A stretch of 64,000 bases of DNA. It comes from Chroogloeocystis siderophila 5.2 s.c.1 (lineage in GTDB: Bacteria; Cyanobacteriota; Cyanobacteriia; Cyanobacteriales; Chroococcidiopsidaceae). Where the stretch lies: contig NZ_MRCC01000004.1 of assembly GCF_001904655.1 (NCBI RefSeq), positions 124,001 through 188,000 on the forward strand, given 5' to 3'. The position numbers and the translations under genes were made by a program. Below the pieces are notes generated by a model that worked only from the letters and a program-made list of their open reading frames with translations, was not told where the DNA came from and did not search any database. Each line of letters begins with the position of its first letter. Position 1 is the first letter of the stretch. Below are positions 46,653-54,230 of the stretch, piece after piece.

Positions 46653-47888
46653 CTTCATCACATCAGGGTTGTGTAAATTTGGTGATTGATCGTGCATTTT
46701 ACCTGCAACGAGTTGACCAGATTTGAAGACAGCTAATCGTGTTGCTTGATGGAGAATTGCTTCAGAAATTGAGTAAGCATCGAAAACAACTAGATCTGCT
46801 GCATGACCAAGTTTAATTCCATAGGGCAACCGTAACATTTTAGCGGCGTTATCTGAAATTGTTTGCCATAGTCGTTCCAAGTCTCGATTTGCCATATATC
46901 CTGTCAGCTGGGCCAGCAACAATAAAGCTTTAAGTAAATCTGCATCGCCATAACGCACAAACGGATCGCGCAAGTTATCTGTTCCACAAACAACATTGAC
47001 TCCTGCTTCGAGAAGTTCAGCAACTCGCGTTAACTTAATCCGCGTTGGTAGCACGGTGACTGAAATTTCAGCGTTTTTCACTAGTTCAATCGCAGCTTGG
47101 GCTTGACTGTTGGAAACATACGCCAGCGAAGCAATATGTGAAACTGCAACTCGCCCTTGATAGTTATGTTCAATCGTTTTCTGCGCGACATACGGTAGTG
47201 TAAATGCTTCCACGCCATCCCAGTTATCGAGATGTAAATCGAGATCGCAGTCGTAGCGCAGTGCAAAATCAAATAACGCATCAACTTGCGCTTCGGGACT
47301 CGATGACCATAAACCCTGATTGACATTACCGCCAATCACTTTAATACCACGTTGCAGCGCTTGTTCGACATATGACCCTGCACCCGACTCTAGTGTATTG
47401 GGAACTGCAAACCATCCTTCTTGCGGAAAAGCAACCAATTGAATATCAATTTGATGCGCCAGCGATCGCTGTACGTTCAACAATCCTTCTACCGCCCGCA
47501 ACTCGACAAATCTATCCGCTTCCACATTTGTGCGAATTGCGGTTGTTCCTGCTGCGAGACTCCACTGCAAAGCTTGCGTGGCGCGCTGTTCGACATCTGT
47601 AACTGTAAAGCGTGACTTTAACTGTCGTACAGCTTGAATCGCTGTCGCTAGTCCGTTTTGAGCAAAAACATCTCCTACAGACTCGGCGGTCAAAGCTTTG
47701 TCAAGGTGCGTGTGTGCATCAACTAAACCTGGAGTTAGAAGTTTGCCATCAAGATGCCAAACTTTTTGAGCATCAAGGCGATTGCCTTCCACAACTGCAA
47801 CAATCTTACCTTCTGCCACGCCAACGCACCATCGCCCCTCACGATCTGGCAAAGTCGCATTAGTAAACGCGTTATCTAGATCTGCCAC
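46626..47888 (-). CDS. Cytosine deaminase/AtzC-like metallo-amidohydrolase
   Basis: A 420-residue amidohydrolase-superfamily enzyme. Metal ligands: H59 and H61 (DAHTHLDKA), H219 (LDLHLDNWD), H251 in VSHIASLAY as the fourth conserved histidine, and D304 (CGTDNLRDPF). FPQEG at 154-158 matches the CodA segment carrying Gln156. Where CodA has the acid/base Glu217 (HCDE), this protein has Asn222 (HLDN), so it may not be a simple cytosine deaminase. Likely reaction: hydrolytic deamination or dechlorination-type attack on a pyrimidine or s-triazine ring. It overlaps the binding-protein gene by 13 bases. Confidence 0.8.
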   Translation of the reverse strand: MADLDNAFTNATLPDREGRWCVGVAEGKIVAVVEGNRLDAQKVWHLDGKLLTPGLVDAHTHLDKALTAESVGDVFAQNGLATAIQAVRQLKSRFTVTDVEQRATQALQWSLAAGTTAIRTNVEADRFVELRAVEGLLNVQRSLAHQIDIQLVAFPQEGWFAVPNTLESGAGSYVEQALQRGIKVIGGNVNQGLWSSSPEAQVDALFDFALRYDCDLDLHLDNWDGVEAFTLPYVAQKTIEHNYQGRVAVSHIASLAYVSNSQAQAAIELVKNAEISVTVLPTRIKLTRVAELLEAGVNVVCGTDNLRDPFVRYGDADLLKALLLLAQLTGYMANRDLERLWQTISDNAAKMLRLPYGIKLGHAADLVVFDAYSISEAILHQATRLAVFKSGQLVAGKMHDQSPNLHNPDVMKSTEVDRVF

Positions 47889-49000
47889 GCATGTATCCTT
47901 ACAATTGCTCTTTGTTCTTGAGGTGGTAAAAAGCTGTCATTAAATACTTCTTCTGCTGTCGGAACTTGAGCCAAACCAAAGCCTTCTGCAACTTGTTCTA
48001 GCGTTTTTTGCAATCGTGCTTGATCGACACCACCCACACCATTTTGCTCTACTTCTGGACTAACATACAGCGAATCTAAAGCAATTTGCAGTCGTTCGCG
48101 TTCTTGTGTTTGATCCATCAATCCATCTTCGCTGAGATTCATCACCGCAGCTAAACCTTCATCAGGATTTCTAATCGTATCTTGTAAGCCGCGCAGATAC
48201 GCACTGACAAATGCCCTCACTAATTCTGGATTTTGCTGCGCAAAAGATTCGCGCACAATCAATGCATTACCGTAAAGATCCAAACCATGATCCGCATAAA
48301 GAAAAGTATTGAGGCGATCAGGACCATAACCTAGCTTATTTAAAGGTGGTAAACTTGAAATGTTGAAACAAGAAATTGCATCAAATTCTCCTTGAACCAA
48401 AAGTGCTTCGCGTAGTCTTGGCTCAACATTATTCCAAGTGACAGAATCGGGATTAACTCCTGTTGCTTGAGCAAAAACAGGCCAAAGCCGCCTTGCCGCA
48501 TCACCCGCAGGGGCTGCTAATCGCTTGCCTTCAAGTTGTTGGGGAGAGGAAATTCCAGCATTATCAAGAGCGACGATTGCAAACGGCGAACGGTTATACT
48601 TTATTGCTACAGCAACCAATTTATCGTTTGGGTTCTTTTGGTTGAACTCCATCATAGAGTACATATCACCTTCTCCGATGTCATAGACACCGCTGGCAAT
48701 CTTGTTAATTGAGTCTGCCGATCCATAACCCCGATCAAATCTGACTGCAATTCCCTCTTCAGCAAAGTATCCCTTCTCTATTGCCATTGCTAATGGTGCG
48801 TCAACTGCTTGCAATAACCAAGATAAGGTAAAGCGCACCTCGCGTAACTCGCGATTTGGATTATTGACTGCTGTTTGTGCTGTTGTCGGAGGCTGAGACG
48901 TTGTTTGATTAGCGCAGCTACCAAGATATACTGCTGATCCGGCAACTAATGCAAGTGCAATAAATTTTGTCCCAAGCTTCGGCATGATTGTCTTGCTCAT
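47876..49000 (-). CDS. ABC substrate-binding lipoprotein (NMT1/THI5-like)
   Basis: A 374-residue lipoprotein when read from ATG 49000: MSKTIMPKLGTKFIALALVA, with the lipobox LGSC at C29. A class of binding proteins for small aromatic or heterocyclic ligands (riboflavin, pyrimidine, thiamine precursor, taurine, nitrate) follows: FTLSWLLQAVDAPLAMAIEKGYFAEEG, split at the conserved Ala, and SGVYDIGEGDMYSMM. The longer frame starting at 49051 would put 17 odd residues before the signal, so I prefer 49000. No permease or ATPase is nearby; it must pair with components elsewhere. Confidence 0.83.
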   Translation of the reverse strand: MSKTIMPKLGTKFIALALVAGSAVYLGSCANQTTSQPPTTAQTAVNNPNRELREVRFTLSWLLQAVDAPLAMAIEKGYFAEEGIAVRFDRGYGSADSINKIASGVYDIGEGDMYSMMEFNQKNPNDKLVAVAIKYNRSPFAIVALDNAGISSPQQLEGKRLAAPAGDAARRLWPVFAQATGVNPDSVTWNNVEPRLREALLVQGEFDAISCFNISSLPPLNKLGYGPDRLNTFLYADHGLDLYGNALIVRESFAQQNPELVRAFVSAYLRGLQDTIRNPDEGLAAVMNLSEDGLMDQTQERERLQIALDSLYVSPEVEQNGVGGVDQARLQKTLEQVAEGFGLAQVPTAEEVFNDSFLPPQEQRAIVRIHAWQI

Positions 49001-49088
49001 AACTATTTTATCTTTGCAACGATTTGAAACGAAGCTACATAAAGATGTCAATGAATTTATCGTTCACAACCGTGACTAGAAATAATCG

Positions 49089-49100
49089 ATCATATATGAT
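49089..49100. promoter_or_regulatory. 12-bp perfect palindrome between divergent operons
   Basis: ATCATATATGAT lies in the shared upstream region of the binding-protein gene (leftward) and the GntR gene (rightward). Its place and symmetry suit an operator for the adjacent GntR/FadR-type regulator. Not proven; the sequence is also a simple AT palindrome. Confidence 0.5.
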
Positions 49101-49170
49101 ATATAAAACCTGGATGTTCACAATTTAACTGTAAGCATCGCTACAAAAACTGCGTACAAAGGAGCGAACC

Positions 49171-49845
49171 TTGATCGCAAAGCTACACTTTCCAACCATC
49201 ACAGGAATTCCACGCACGACGCAAGCGAGTGTTACAGATTATTTACGAAAAGCAATTCTTTCGGGAGAGTTACCTGCGGGTACTCGTCTTGTGCAAGCAG
49301 AATTATCGCAAGTACTTAATGTGAGTGTTACTCCGATCCGCGAAGCACTCCGCGAACTGAGTACGCAAGGTTTAGTTGACTTAGATGCCTTTCGCGGTGC
49401 TGTAGTGCACGCGCCAACGCTGGCAGAATTAGAAGAAATCTTTGAGATTCGTAGGGCGTTGCTACCATTAAGTATTCAAAGAGGAGTACATGCGATTACC
49501 GTGCAAGAGATCGAGCAAGCTGAACTCTTGTTAGCACAAATGGAAGTAGAAGGCGATCGCCCGCGATGGGTAGAACTAAATCGCCAATTTCACGATTTGC
49601 TGTATCAAGCAGACCGCAGTTTGCATTTAAAAACTTTACTACAACGTCTATCAGATATTGCAGCGATTTATATCAATTTATCTTTTGCCGAAAGACCATT
49701 ACAAAAAGAATCAGCCGAGAAAGAACACCGCGAACTTTTAGAAGCATATCGTAGTAAAGATGCGGCGCGGGCGATAAATATATCTCTCAATCACATCAAT
49801 TCAACGTTAGAAGCCGCACGAAAAGTTTTACAAAGTCACCAATAA
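49171..49845 (+). CDS. GntR-family (FadR/FCD) transcription regulator
   Basis: A 224-residue regulator: winged helix VTDYLRKAILSGELPAGTRL, then SQVLNVSVTPIREALRELST as the recognition part (about 15-80), and an all-helical FCD ligand domain with LEEIFEIRRALLPLSIQRG and metal-site histidines (for example RQFHDLLYQ). It starts at TTG 49171, preceded by AAGGAG seven bases upstream. It stands at the head of the rightward catabolic arm and divergent from the leftward arm, so it probably controls both in response to the substrate or an acid product. Confidence 0.9.
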   Translation: MIAKLHFPTITGIPRTTQASVTDYLRKAILSGELPAGTRLVQAELSQVLNVSVTPIREALRELSTQGLVDLDAFRGAVVHAPTLAELEEIFEIRRALLPLSIQRGVHAITVQEIEQAELLLAQMEVEGDRPRWVELNRQFHDLLYQADRSLHLKTLLQRLSDIAAIYINLSFAERPLQKESAEKEHRELLEAYRSKDAARAINISLNHINSTLEAARKVLQSHQ

Positions 49846-49852
49846 GTACATT

Positions 49853-51001
49853 ATGAACACTTCGACTTCGCAACAGTGGATTGATGTTGGCGTCTTTCGC
49901 TTACCAATGTCTGCACCAGAAGATGTGAGTGGCTTACAACATCTTTTAGAAACACAGCAAATTCAAGCCGCAGATATTGTAGCGATTATTGCCCAAACCG
50001 AAGGTACAGGATACGCACGCGGTTATGCATCTTTGTGTCTGCAACTATTGCTGTCGCAGTATCTGCAAATTTCTGTGGAAGATGTTTTCCACCGCATTCC
50101 GATGATGATGATTGGGTTATGTGGTGGCTTGATGAGTCCGCATTATACGATATTTACACGCAAAGCAGTTGCTGCACCTTCCGCACCTCCTCAAGAAAAA
50201 CGATTAGCTGTAGGAATAGCAGATACTCGCGTGTTGCTACCTGAAGAATACGGCACCATGACGCAAGTCGAGTTAGTAGCCGAAGCCGTAGAAGCCGCGA
50301 TCGCCCAAGCCGGAATAAGTTCGTTAAACGACGTTCATTGCGTTGAAATCAAGTGTCCCGCGATGACTTTAGCGCGGCTACAAGATGCTGAAAAGCGTAG
50401 GGTGAAGGTTGTGAATACTAATCTCAATCAAGCAAGTTCAATGGCAAAGGGTGCGTGTGCGTTGGGTATTGGTTTGGCTTTAAAAGAAATACCTCAAGAA
50501 AAACTAGACGATCGCGCGATTAACTCAAATCACGCACTCTACACAAATCGTGGTTCGGTTTCTGCTGGCGGAGAACAATCGGCGTGTCGCGTTTTAGTGA
50601 TGGGTAACTCAGAGTTTTCCGCAAGTCGCTATCGCGTCGGAAGTGGAGTAATGCAGGATCAGTTGGATACAACTGGGGTATATGCAGCATTGAAATCCGC
50701 AGGGTTAAATTGTCAGATTCCGCTAACAACAGATCAACAAAACAAGATTACGCAAGTCTTTGTGAACTGTGGTGCAGATGCAGTAACTGCGGTGGGCAAT
50801 CGCCGTCATACAATGCACAGTGATTTTCTAGCAGGCTATACCGGAATTATGGCAAAAGCGGTAGCAAATGCGATCGTTGCTTCGGTAGTTGGCGATACGA
50901 TGATTCTGGCGTCGGCGGGGAACGAACATCAAGGTGCGCGAGGTAGTAATTTGGTGGCAGCGATCGTTGATGCAGGAACAATGCAGTGCCTTGCCCATTA
51001 A
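49853..51001 (+). CDS. Ring-opening amidohydrolase (AtzD/barbiturase family), degenerate paralogue
   Basis: A 382-residue member of the cyanuric acid amidohydrolase/barbiturase family. The family fold is built from three repeats, each giving a Lys and a Ser to the active site. Here the middle pair is kept (K167 in VEIKCPA, S237 in SVSAGGE) and the last Ser is kept (S354 in LASAGNEHQG). The first Lys is Q48 (IIAQTEGTG), the first Ser is I87 (MMMIGLCGG) and the third Lys is N305 (VFVNCGADA). It could have a changed substrate, or act as a non-catalytic partner of the intact paralogue two genes downstream. It follows GntR by seven bases. Confidence 0.82.
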   Translation: MNTSTSQQWIDVGVFRLPMSAPEDVSGLQHLLETQQIQAADIVAIIAQTEGTGYARGYASLCLQLLLSQYLQISVEDVFHRIPMMMIGLCGGLMSPHYTIFTRKAVAAPSAPPQEKRLAVGIADTRVLLPEEYGTMTQVELVAEAVEAAIAQAGISSLNDVHCVEIKCPAMTLARLQDAEKRRVKVVNTNLNQASSMAKGACALGIGLALKEIPQEKLDDRAINSNHALYTNRGSVSAGGEQSACRVLVMGNSEFSASRYRVGSGVMQDQLDTTGVYAALKSAGLNCQIPLTTDQQNKITQVFVNCGADAVTAVGNRRHTMHSDFLAGYTGIMAKAVANAIVASVVGDTMILASAGNEHQGARGSNLVAAIVDAGTMQCLAH

Positions 51002-51030
51002 ATTAATACAGTTGACAAGGAAGTAAAAAT

Positions 51031-51444
51031 ATGTATTTGCGTCAAACACGCGAGTTAACTCATCAAGGGGCGATGGTGGTATTGCAAGGGGCGATCGCCA
51101 AAGCTGAAGAAATGGGCGTACCGCAGTGTATTGCGATTGTGGATACTGGGGGAAATTTATTGGCGTTTGTGCGGATGGATGGCGCGAAGATTTTGAGTCA
51201 AATTTCGGCAACGCAAAAAGCCGTGACGGCAGTTTCTTCGCGAGTACCGACAGGGGGAGTTGCACAAGATGTCGAAATCAAACTGGCATTGGCAACGGCG
51301 GGACAGTTAACGAATCTAAAAGGTGGAGTTCCCATTACAATCAATGAGCAAATCGTTGGGGCAATCGGTGTGGGTTCGGGGACTGGACAACAAGATGTCG
51401 AAGTCGCTTTAGCTGGTATCGCTGCGTTACAGGCGCTCATGTAA
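51031..51444 (+). CDS. GlcG/HbpS-type DUF336 protein
   Basis: A 137-residue GlcG/PduO-C-like protein: VLQGAIAKAEEMGVPQCIAI, VDTGGNLLAFVRMDGAKI, then ATQKAVTAVSSRVPTG, GGVPITINEQIVGAIGVGSG and QDVEVALAGIAAL. Members bind haem, cobalamin-related or small ligands or are of unknown role, and often sit in catabolic operons. It lies between the two ring-opening amidohydrolase genes, 29 bases after the first and 5 bases before the second, so co-expression is near certain. Confidence 0.86.
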   Translation: MYLRQTRELTHQGAMVVLQGAIAKAEEMGVPQCIAIVDTGGNLLAFVRMDGAKILSQISATQKAVTAVSSRVPTGGVAQDVEIKLALATAGQLTNLKGGVPITINEQIVGAIGVGSGTGQQDVEVALAGIAALQALM

Positions 51445-51449
51445 TAGTT

Positions 51450-52487
51450 ATGAAAGTAGAAGTTTACAAAATTCCGCAAAATAGTCCTGATGACTTATCG
51501 CAACTTGATGCTTTGATTCATAGCGGTAAGATCGATCCGAATAAAATTGTGGCAATTCTTGGTAAAACCGAGGGTAACGGTTGCGTTAATGATTTTACAC
51601 GCGGGTTTGCAATCCAAACGCTGAAAACTTATCTACGCGACAAAGTGAATCTTGAAGTTGCACAACGCATTGTTTATATGATGTCGGGTGGTACTGAGGG
51701 AGTTTTGAGTCCGCACCTGAATATTTTTACACGAGACGAGCAAGAAGGAGTGCAACGCTGGGGGCTAGCAATTGGAATTAGGCGGACACGGGACTTTTTA
51801 CCAACCGAGATTGGTACGCTTGCAATGGTCGAGGAAGTGGCAGCAGGAGTAGAAGCGGCGATCACAGATGCAAAATTAAATAAATCAGATGTTCATTTTG
51901 TGCAAATTAAATGCCCGTTGATCGTTTCCACGCAACAGGTTAAAGCAAGTAACAGCTATCAATCGATGGCATATTCGCGCGGGGCGTCTGCCTTAGGCGT
52001 GGCTGTGGCGATGGGGGAGATTGATCTTGAGCAAATAACAGCAACGGATATTTGTGCAAACTATGCTTTGTATTCTAGAGTTGCTTCGACTTCAGCAGGA
52101 GTGGAGTTGCGTAACTGTGAAATTATCGTATTGGGTAACTCTCACCAATCAACAAGCAGCTTTGTCATTGGACACAGTGTCATGCAACACGCGTTGGATC
52201 GCGAGGCAATTTGTCAAGCAGTAAGTAGTACAAACCAACCGATAGAACGTATTGTCAATATATTTGCTAAAGCTGAGGCTGATCCTTCGGGATTTATTTT
52301 AGGACGCCGACACACGATGTTAGACGATTCAGATATCAACCATACCCGCATGGCAAGGGCAGTTGTTGGGACGATTGCGGCTTCTGTGGTGCAAGACCCT
52401 ATGGTATATGTTTCCGGTGGAAGCGAACATCAAGGTCCTCCTGGTGGTGGTCCTGTCGCGGCGATCGCATTTTGTGGACACGATTAG
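51450..52487 (+). CDS. Ring-opening amidohydrolase (cyanuric acid amidohydrolase/barbiturase)
   Basis: A 345-residue AtzD/TrzD/barbiturase-type enzyme with all six active-site residues in place. The three Lys are K39 (ILGKTEGNG), K154 (VQIKCPL) and K274 (IFAKAEADP); the three Ser are S79 (MMSGGTEG), S215 (TSAGVE) and S322 (YVSGGSEHQGP). The enzyme opens a cyclic diamide ring: cyanuric acid to carboxybiuret in s-triazine degradation, or barbiturate to ureidomalonate in oxidative pyrimidine breakdown. The two substrates cannot be told apart here. Family members are tetramers. It ends a four-gene rightward unit. Confidence 0.88.
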   Translation: MKVEVYKIPQNSPDDLSQLDALIHSGKIDPNKIVAILGKTEGNGCVNDFTRGFAIQTLKTYLRDKVNLEVAQRIVYMMSGGTEGVLSPHLNIFTRDEQEGVQRWGLAIGIRRTRDFLPTEIGTLAMVEEVAAGVEAAITDAKLNKSDVHFVQIKCPLIVSTQQVKASNSYQSMAYSRGASALGVAVAMGEIDLEQITATDICANYALYSRVASTSAGVELRNCEIIVLGNSHQSTSSFVIGHSVMQHALDREAICQAVSSTNQPIERIVNIFAKAEADPSGFILGRRHTMLDDSDINHTRMARAVVGTIAASVVQDPMVYVSGGSEHQGPPGGGPVAAIAFCGHD

Positions 52488-52653
52488 TAAAGTGTACTGC
52501 CAGTAGTAAACAGTTGCAATTGTGGCAGAAACAGTAACACAGGTAGTGTTTCAATACTCAATGGTTTACCCTGTTCTGTGTTTATTTGCTTGATATACAG
52601 GCGTACAACTAACAGTACGCTTTTCCTGTTTTTCAATTAATTTCACCAAGTAA

Positions 52654-52836
52654 CCTGTTTTCCGGCGCTTTTGGTATCCTATTGTGCCAATGGTGCATTT
52701 ATCTGCTGACAAGCTACAAGCGTTTGAGTTACTCGGACAAAAGATTGTATTGTGGCTAGATGTACAAAAAACTAGGCGCGATCGCGGACTGTTGATAAAC
52801 AAAATCAAGGTGACGAATGCTGTATATGGTGATTGA
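52654..52836 (+). pseudogene. Rieske non-haem oxygenase, N-terminal fragment
   Basis: The frame reads RRFWYPIVPMVHLSADKLQ, then AFELLGQKIVLWLD. This is the N-terminal strand pattern of Rieske-type ring oxygenases of cyanobacteria (a FWYP motif, then LLGQ-x-(I/L)-VLW-x-D before the 2Fe-2S domain). The CxH and CxxH cluster motifs should follow within 30 residues but do not; the frame drifts into RRDRGLLINK and stops. No ATG with a proper frame precedes it. A decayed remnant. Confidence 0.6.
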
Positions 52837-52960
52837 ATACTTCAATTGCTTTCAAATCATGCGTACCGACGATTCCTCGTTGTTTGATATCTGGATTCAA
52901 GCTTGGAGCGATCTTGGTCATTTTGAGATTATCCCAGTGCGCACTTCAGCAGCCGCCTAG
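52817..52960 (+). pseudogene. DUF3303-type small protein with internal deletion
   Basis: A frame of 47 codons from ATG 52817: MLYMVIEYFNCFQIMRTDD, then SSLFDIWIQAWSDLGHFEII, ending VRTSAAA. Both ends match DUF3303 proteins of about 90 residues (start MxYMVIExF, later CFQLMETDD, then W-x-DL-x-FEI-PV). The middle of about 40 residues, which normally lies between the two parts, is missing, leaving the frame intact. Probably non-functional, but a trimmed product cannot be excluded. It overlaps the end of the Rieske fragment in another frame. Confidence 0.6.
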
Positions 52961-52977
52961 CATATCGCAGATCAGCT

Positions 52978-53961
52978 TTAGCAACGTGATAGTAATTTAC
53001 AATTTGTGATCGCTTTCGGTAACATTGCCTTAGATAACATTCCATGAACGCCTTTTTGGGGCAAATTCACGACTTGCGTAATGTGAAAATTTACAGCTAA
53101 ACTACACAACACATAAGCTTCTTGAGCACTTAATCCTACAAAGCGTTTGAGTAGTTCAATCATCTGCTGTAGTGCAGATTCAAATGCTGCATCTAAAGTT
53201 TGCCCAAAACCCATTGTAATAATGTCGGTAGGTGTTTCAGCGATAGGAGTCGTCAATTTGAGATCTGTACGCAGTGTTATCTTAATTCTGCCATTCATTG
53301 ATGTTTCAATCGCAGTTAAATCAACTTCGCCATCACCTTGCGCCGAGTGTCCATCACCAATGGAAAACAACGCACCAGGAACAAATATCGGTAAAAATAT
53401 CCGCGATCCTGCTTGCAGTTCTTTGTTGTCAATATTTCCGCCATAATTGCCTGGTGGAACTGAAGAACGATTTTCTGCGGTCGCAACACCAAGAATACCA
53501 AAGAAAGGCTTGAGTGGAATTTTTATCCCACTTCCTAACGGAAACTCTGCGATTTTTTCTTTTAAATCGAGTGGAATAAATTGTACCTTTTGTTCTGAGA
53601 AATATTTCGGTAATGCTCCTTTATTTGGATAAATTGCATTAAAACCAACGGGTAATCGCGGAGAAATTGCCTCTAAATTAACTTCTAAAACATCTCCAGG
53701 TTGAGCATTTGTGATATAAATTGGTCCCGTGAGCAAGTGAGGTCCCGAATTAACTTTACGTTCTTGAGGAAGATGTTGACAAATCTCTATAAATTCAGGA
53801 GTAAGAAATGCTGGTGGTGCTTTGTCGTAAACATAGAAGCCTGTGTATGTTTCGACATCAATGCTGTCACCTGAATGAATCGTTAAAACGGGTTTCAATT
53901 GATGGGAAAAACCGCCTAAGTGTACCGTGTCACGATTAGCTTTAAGAATATGATGCGCCAT
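52978..53961 (-). CDS. Acetamidase/formamidase family protein
   Basis: A 327-residue FmdA/AmdA-family amidohydrolase. Family blocks: VLTIHSGDSIDVETYTG, TGPIYITNAQPGDVLEVNL, FGILGVATA, PPGNYGGNIDNKEL, and the metal-site signature SIGDGHSAQGDGEVD (about 213-226). Family enzymes release ammonia from short amides such as formamide or acetamide. It converges on the remnants after the ring-opening amidohydrolases; a role in handling amide products of that pathway is possible but unproven. Confidence 0.85.
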   Translation of the reverse strand: MAHHILKANRDTVHLGGFSHQLKPVLTIHSGDSIDVETYTGFYVYDKAPPAFLTPEFIEICQHLPQERKVNSGPHLLTGPIYITNAQPGDVLEVNLEAISPRLPVGFNAIYPNKGALPKYFSEQKVQFIPLDLKEKIAEFPLGSGIKIPLKPFFGILGVATAENRSSVPPGNYGGNIDNKELQAGSRIFLPIFVPGALFSIGDGHSAQGDGEVDLTAIETSMNGRIKITLRTDLKLTTPIAETPTDIITMGFGQTLDAAFESALQQMIELLKRFVGLSAQEAYVLCSLAVNFHITQVVNLPQKGVHGMLSKAMLPKAITNCKLLSRC

Positions 53962-54230
53962 GCGATCGCACTATGGACGATAGTCACAATGTCGAGTTTA
54001 TTTCAGTAGCTTACTGCATTTATGCCATAAATTTAACAAATACATCTTTAAGAATCATGCTCGCATTGCACAACTGAGCTTTATTAAAAAATACGAAAAT
54101 TACATATCTTGAATCATGTCAACAGCCGTTAACAAAACTCTACAGTAATGTTATCTAAATTACATATAGCTTGAGGAAACTCAGATAAGATTTGGGCTAC
54201 TTAAGTCTTTTTATACAGGTGTGAGAAATA

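Noticed and set aside
52566-52808. An 80-codon minus-strand frame in the gap after the second amidohydrolase
   Set aside because: The opposite strand reads as a Rieske fragment with recognisable motifs, so the minus frame is a shadow.
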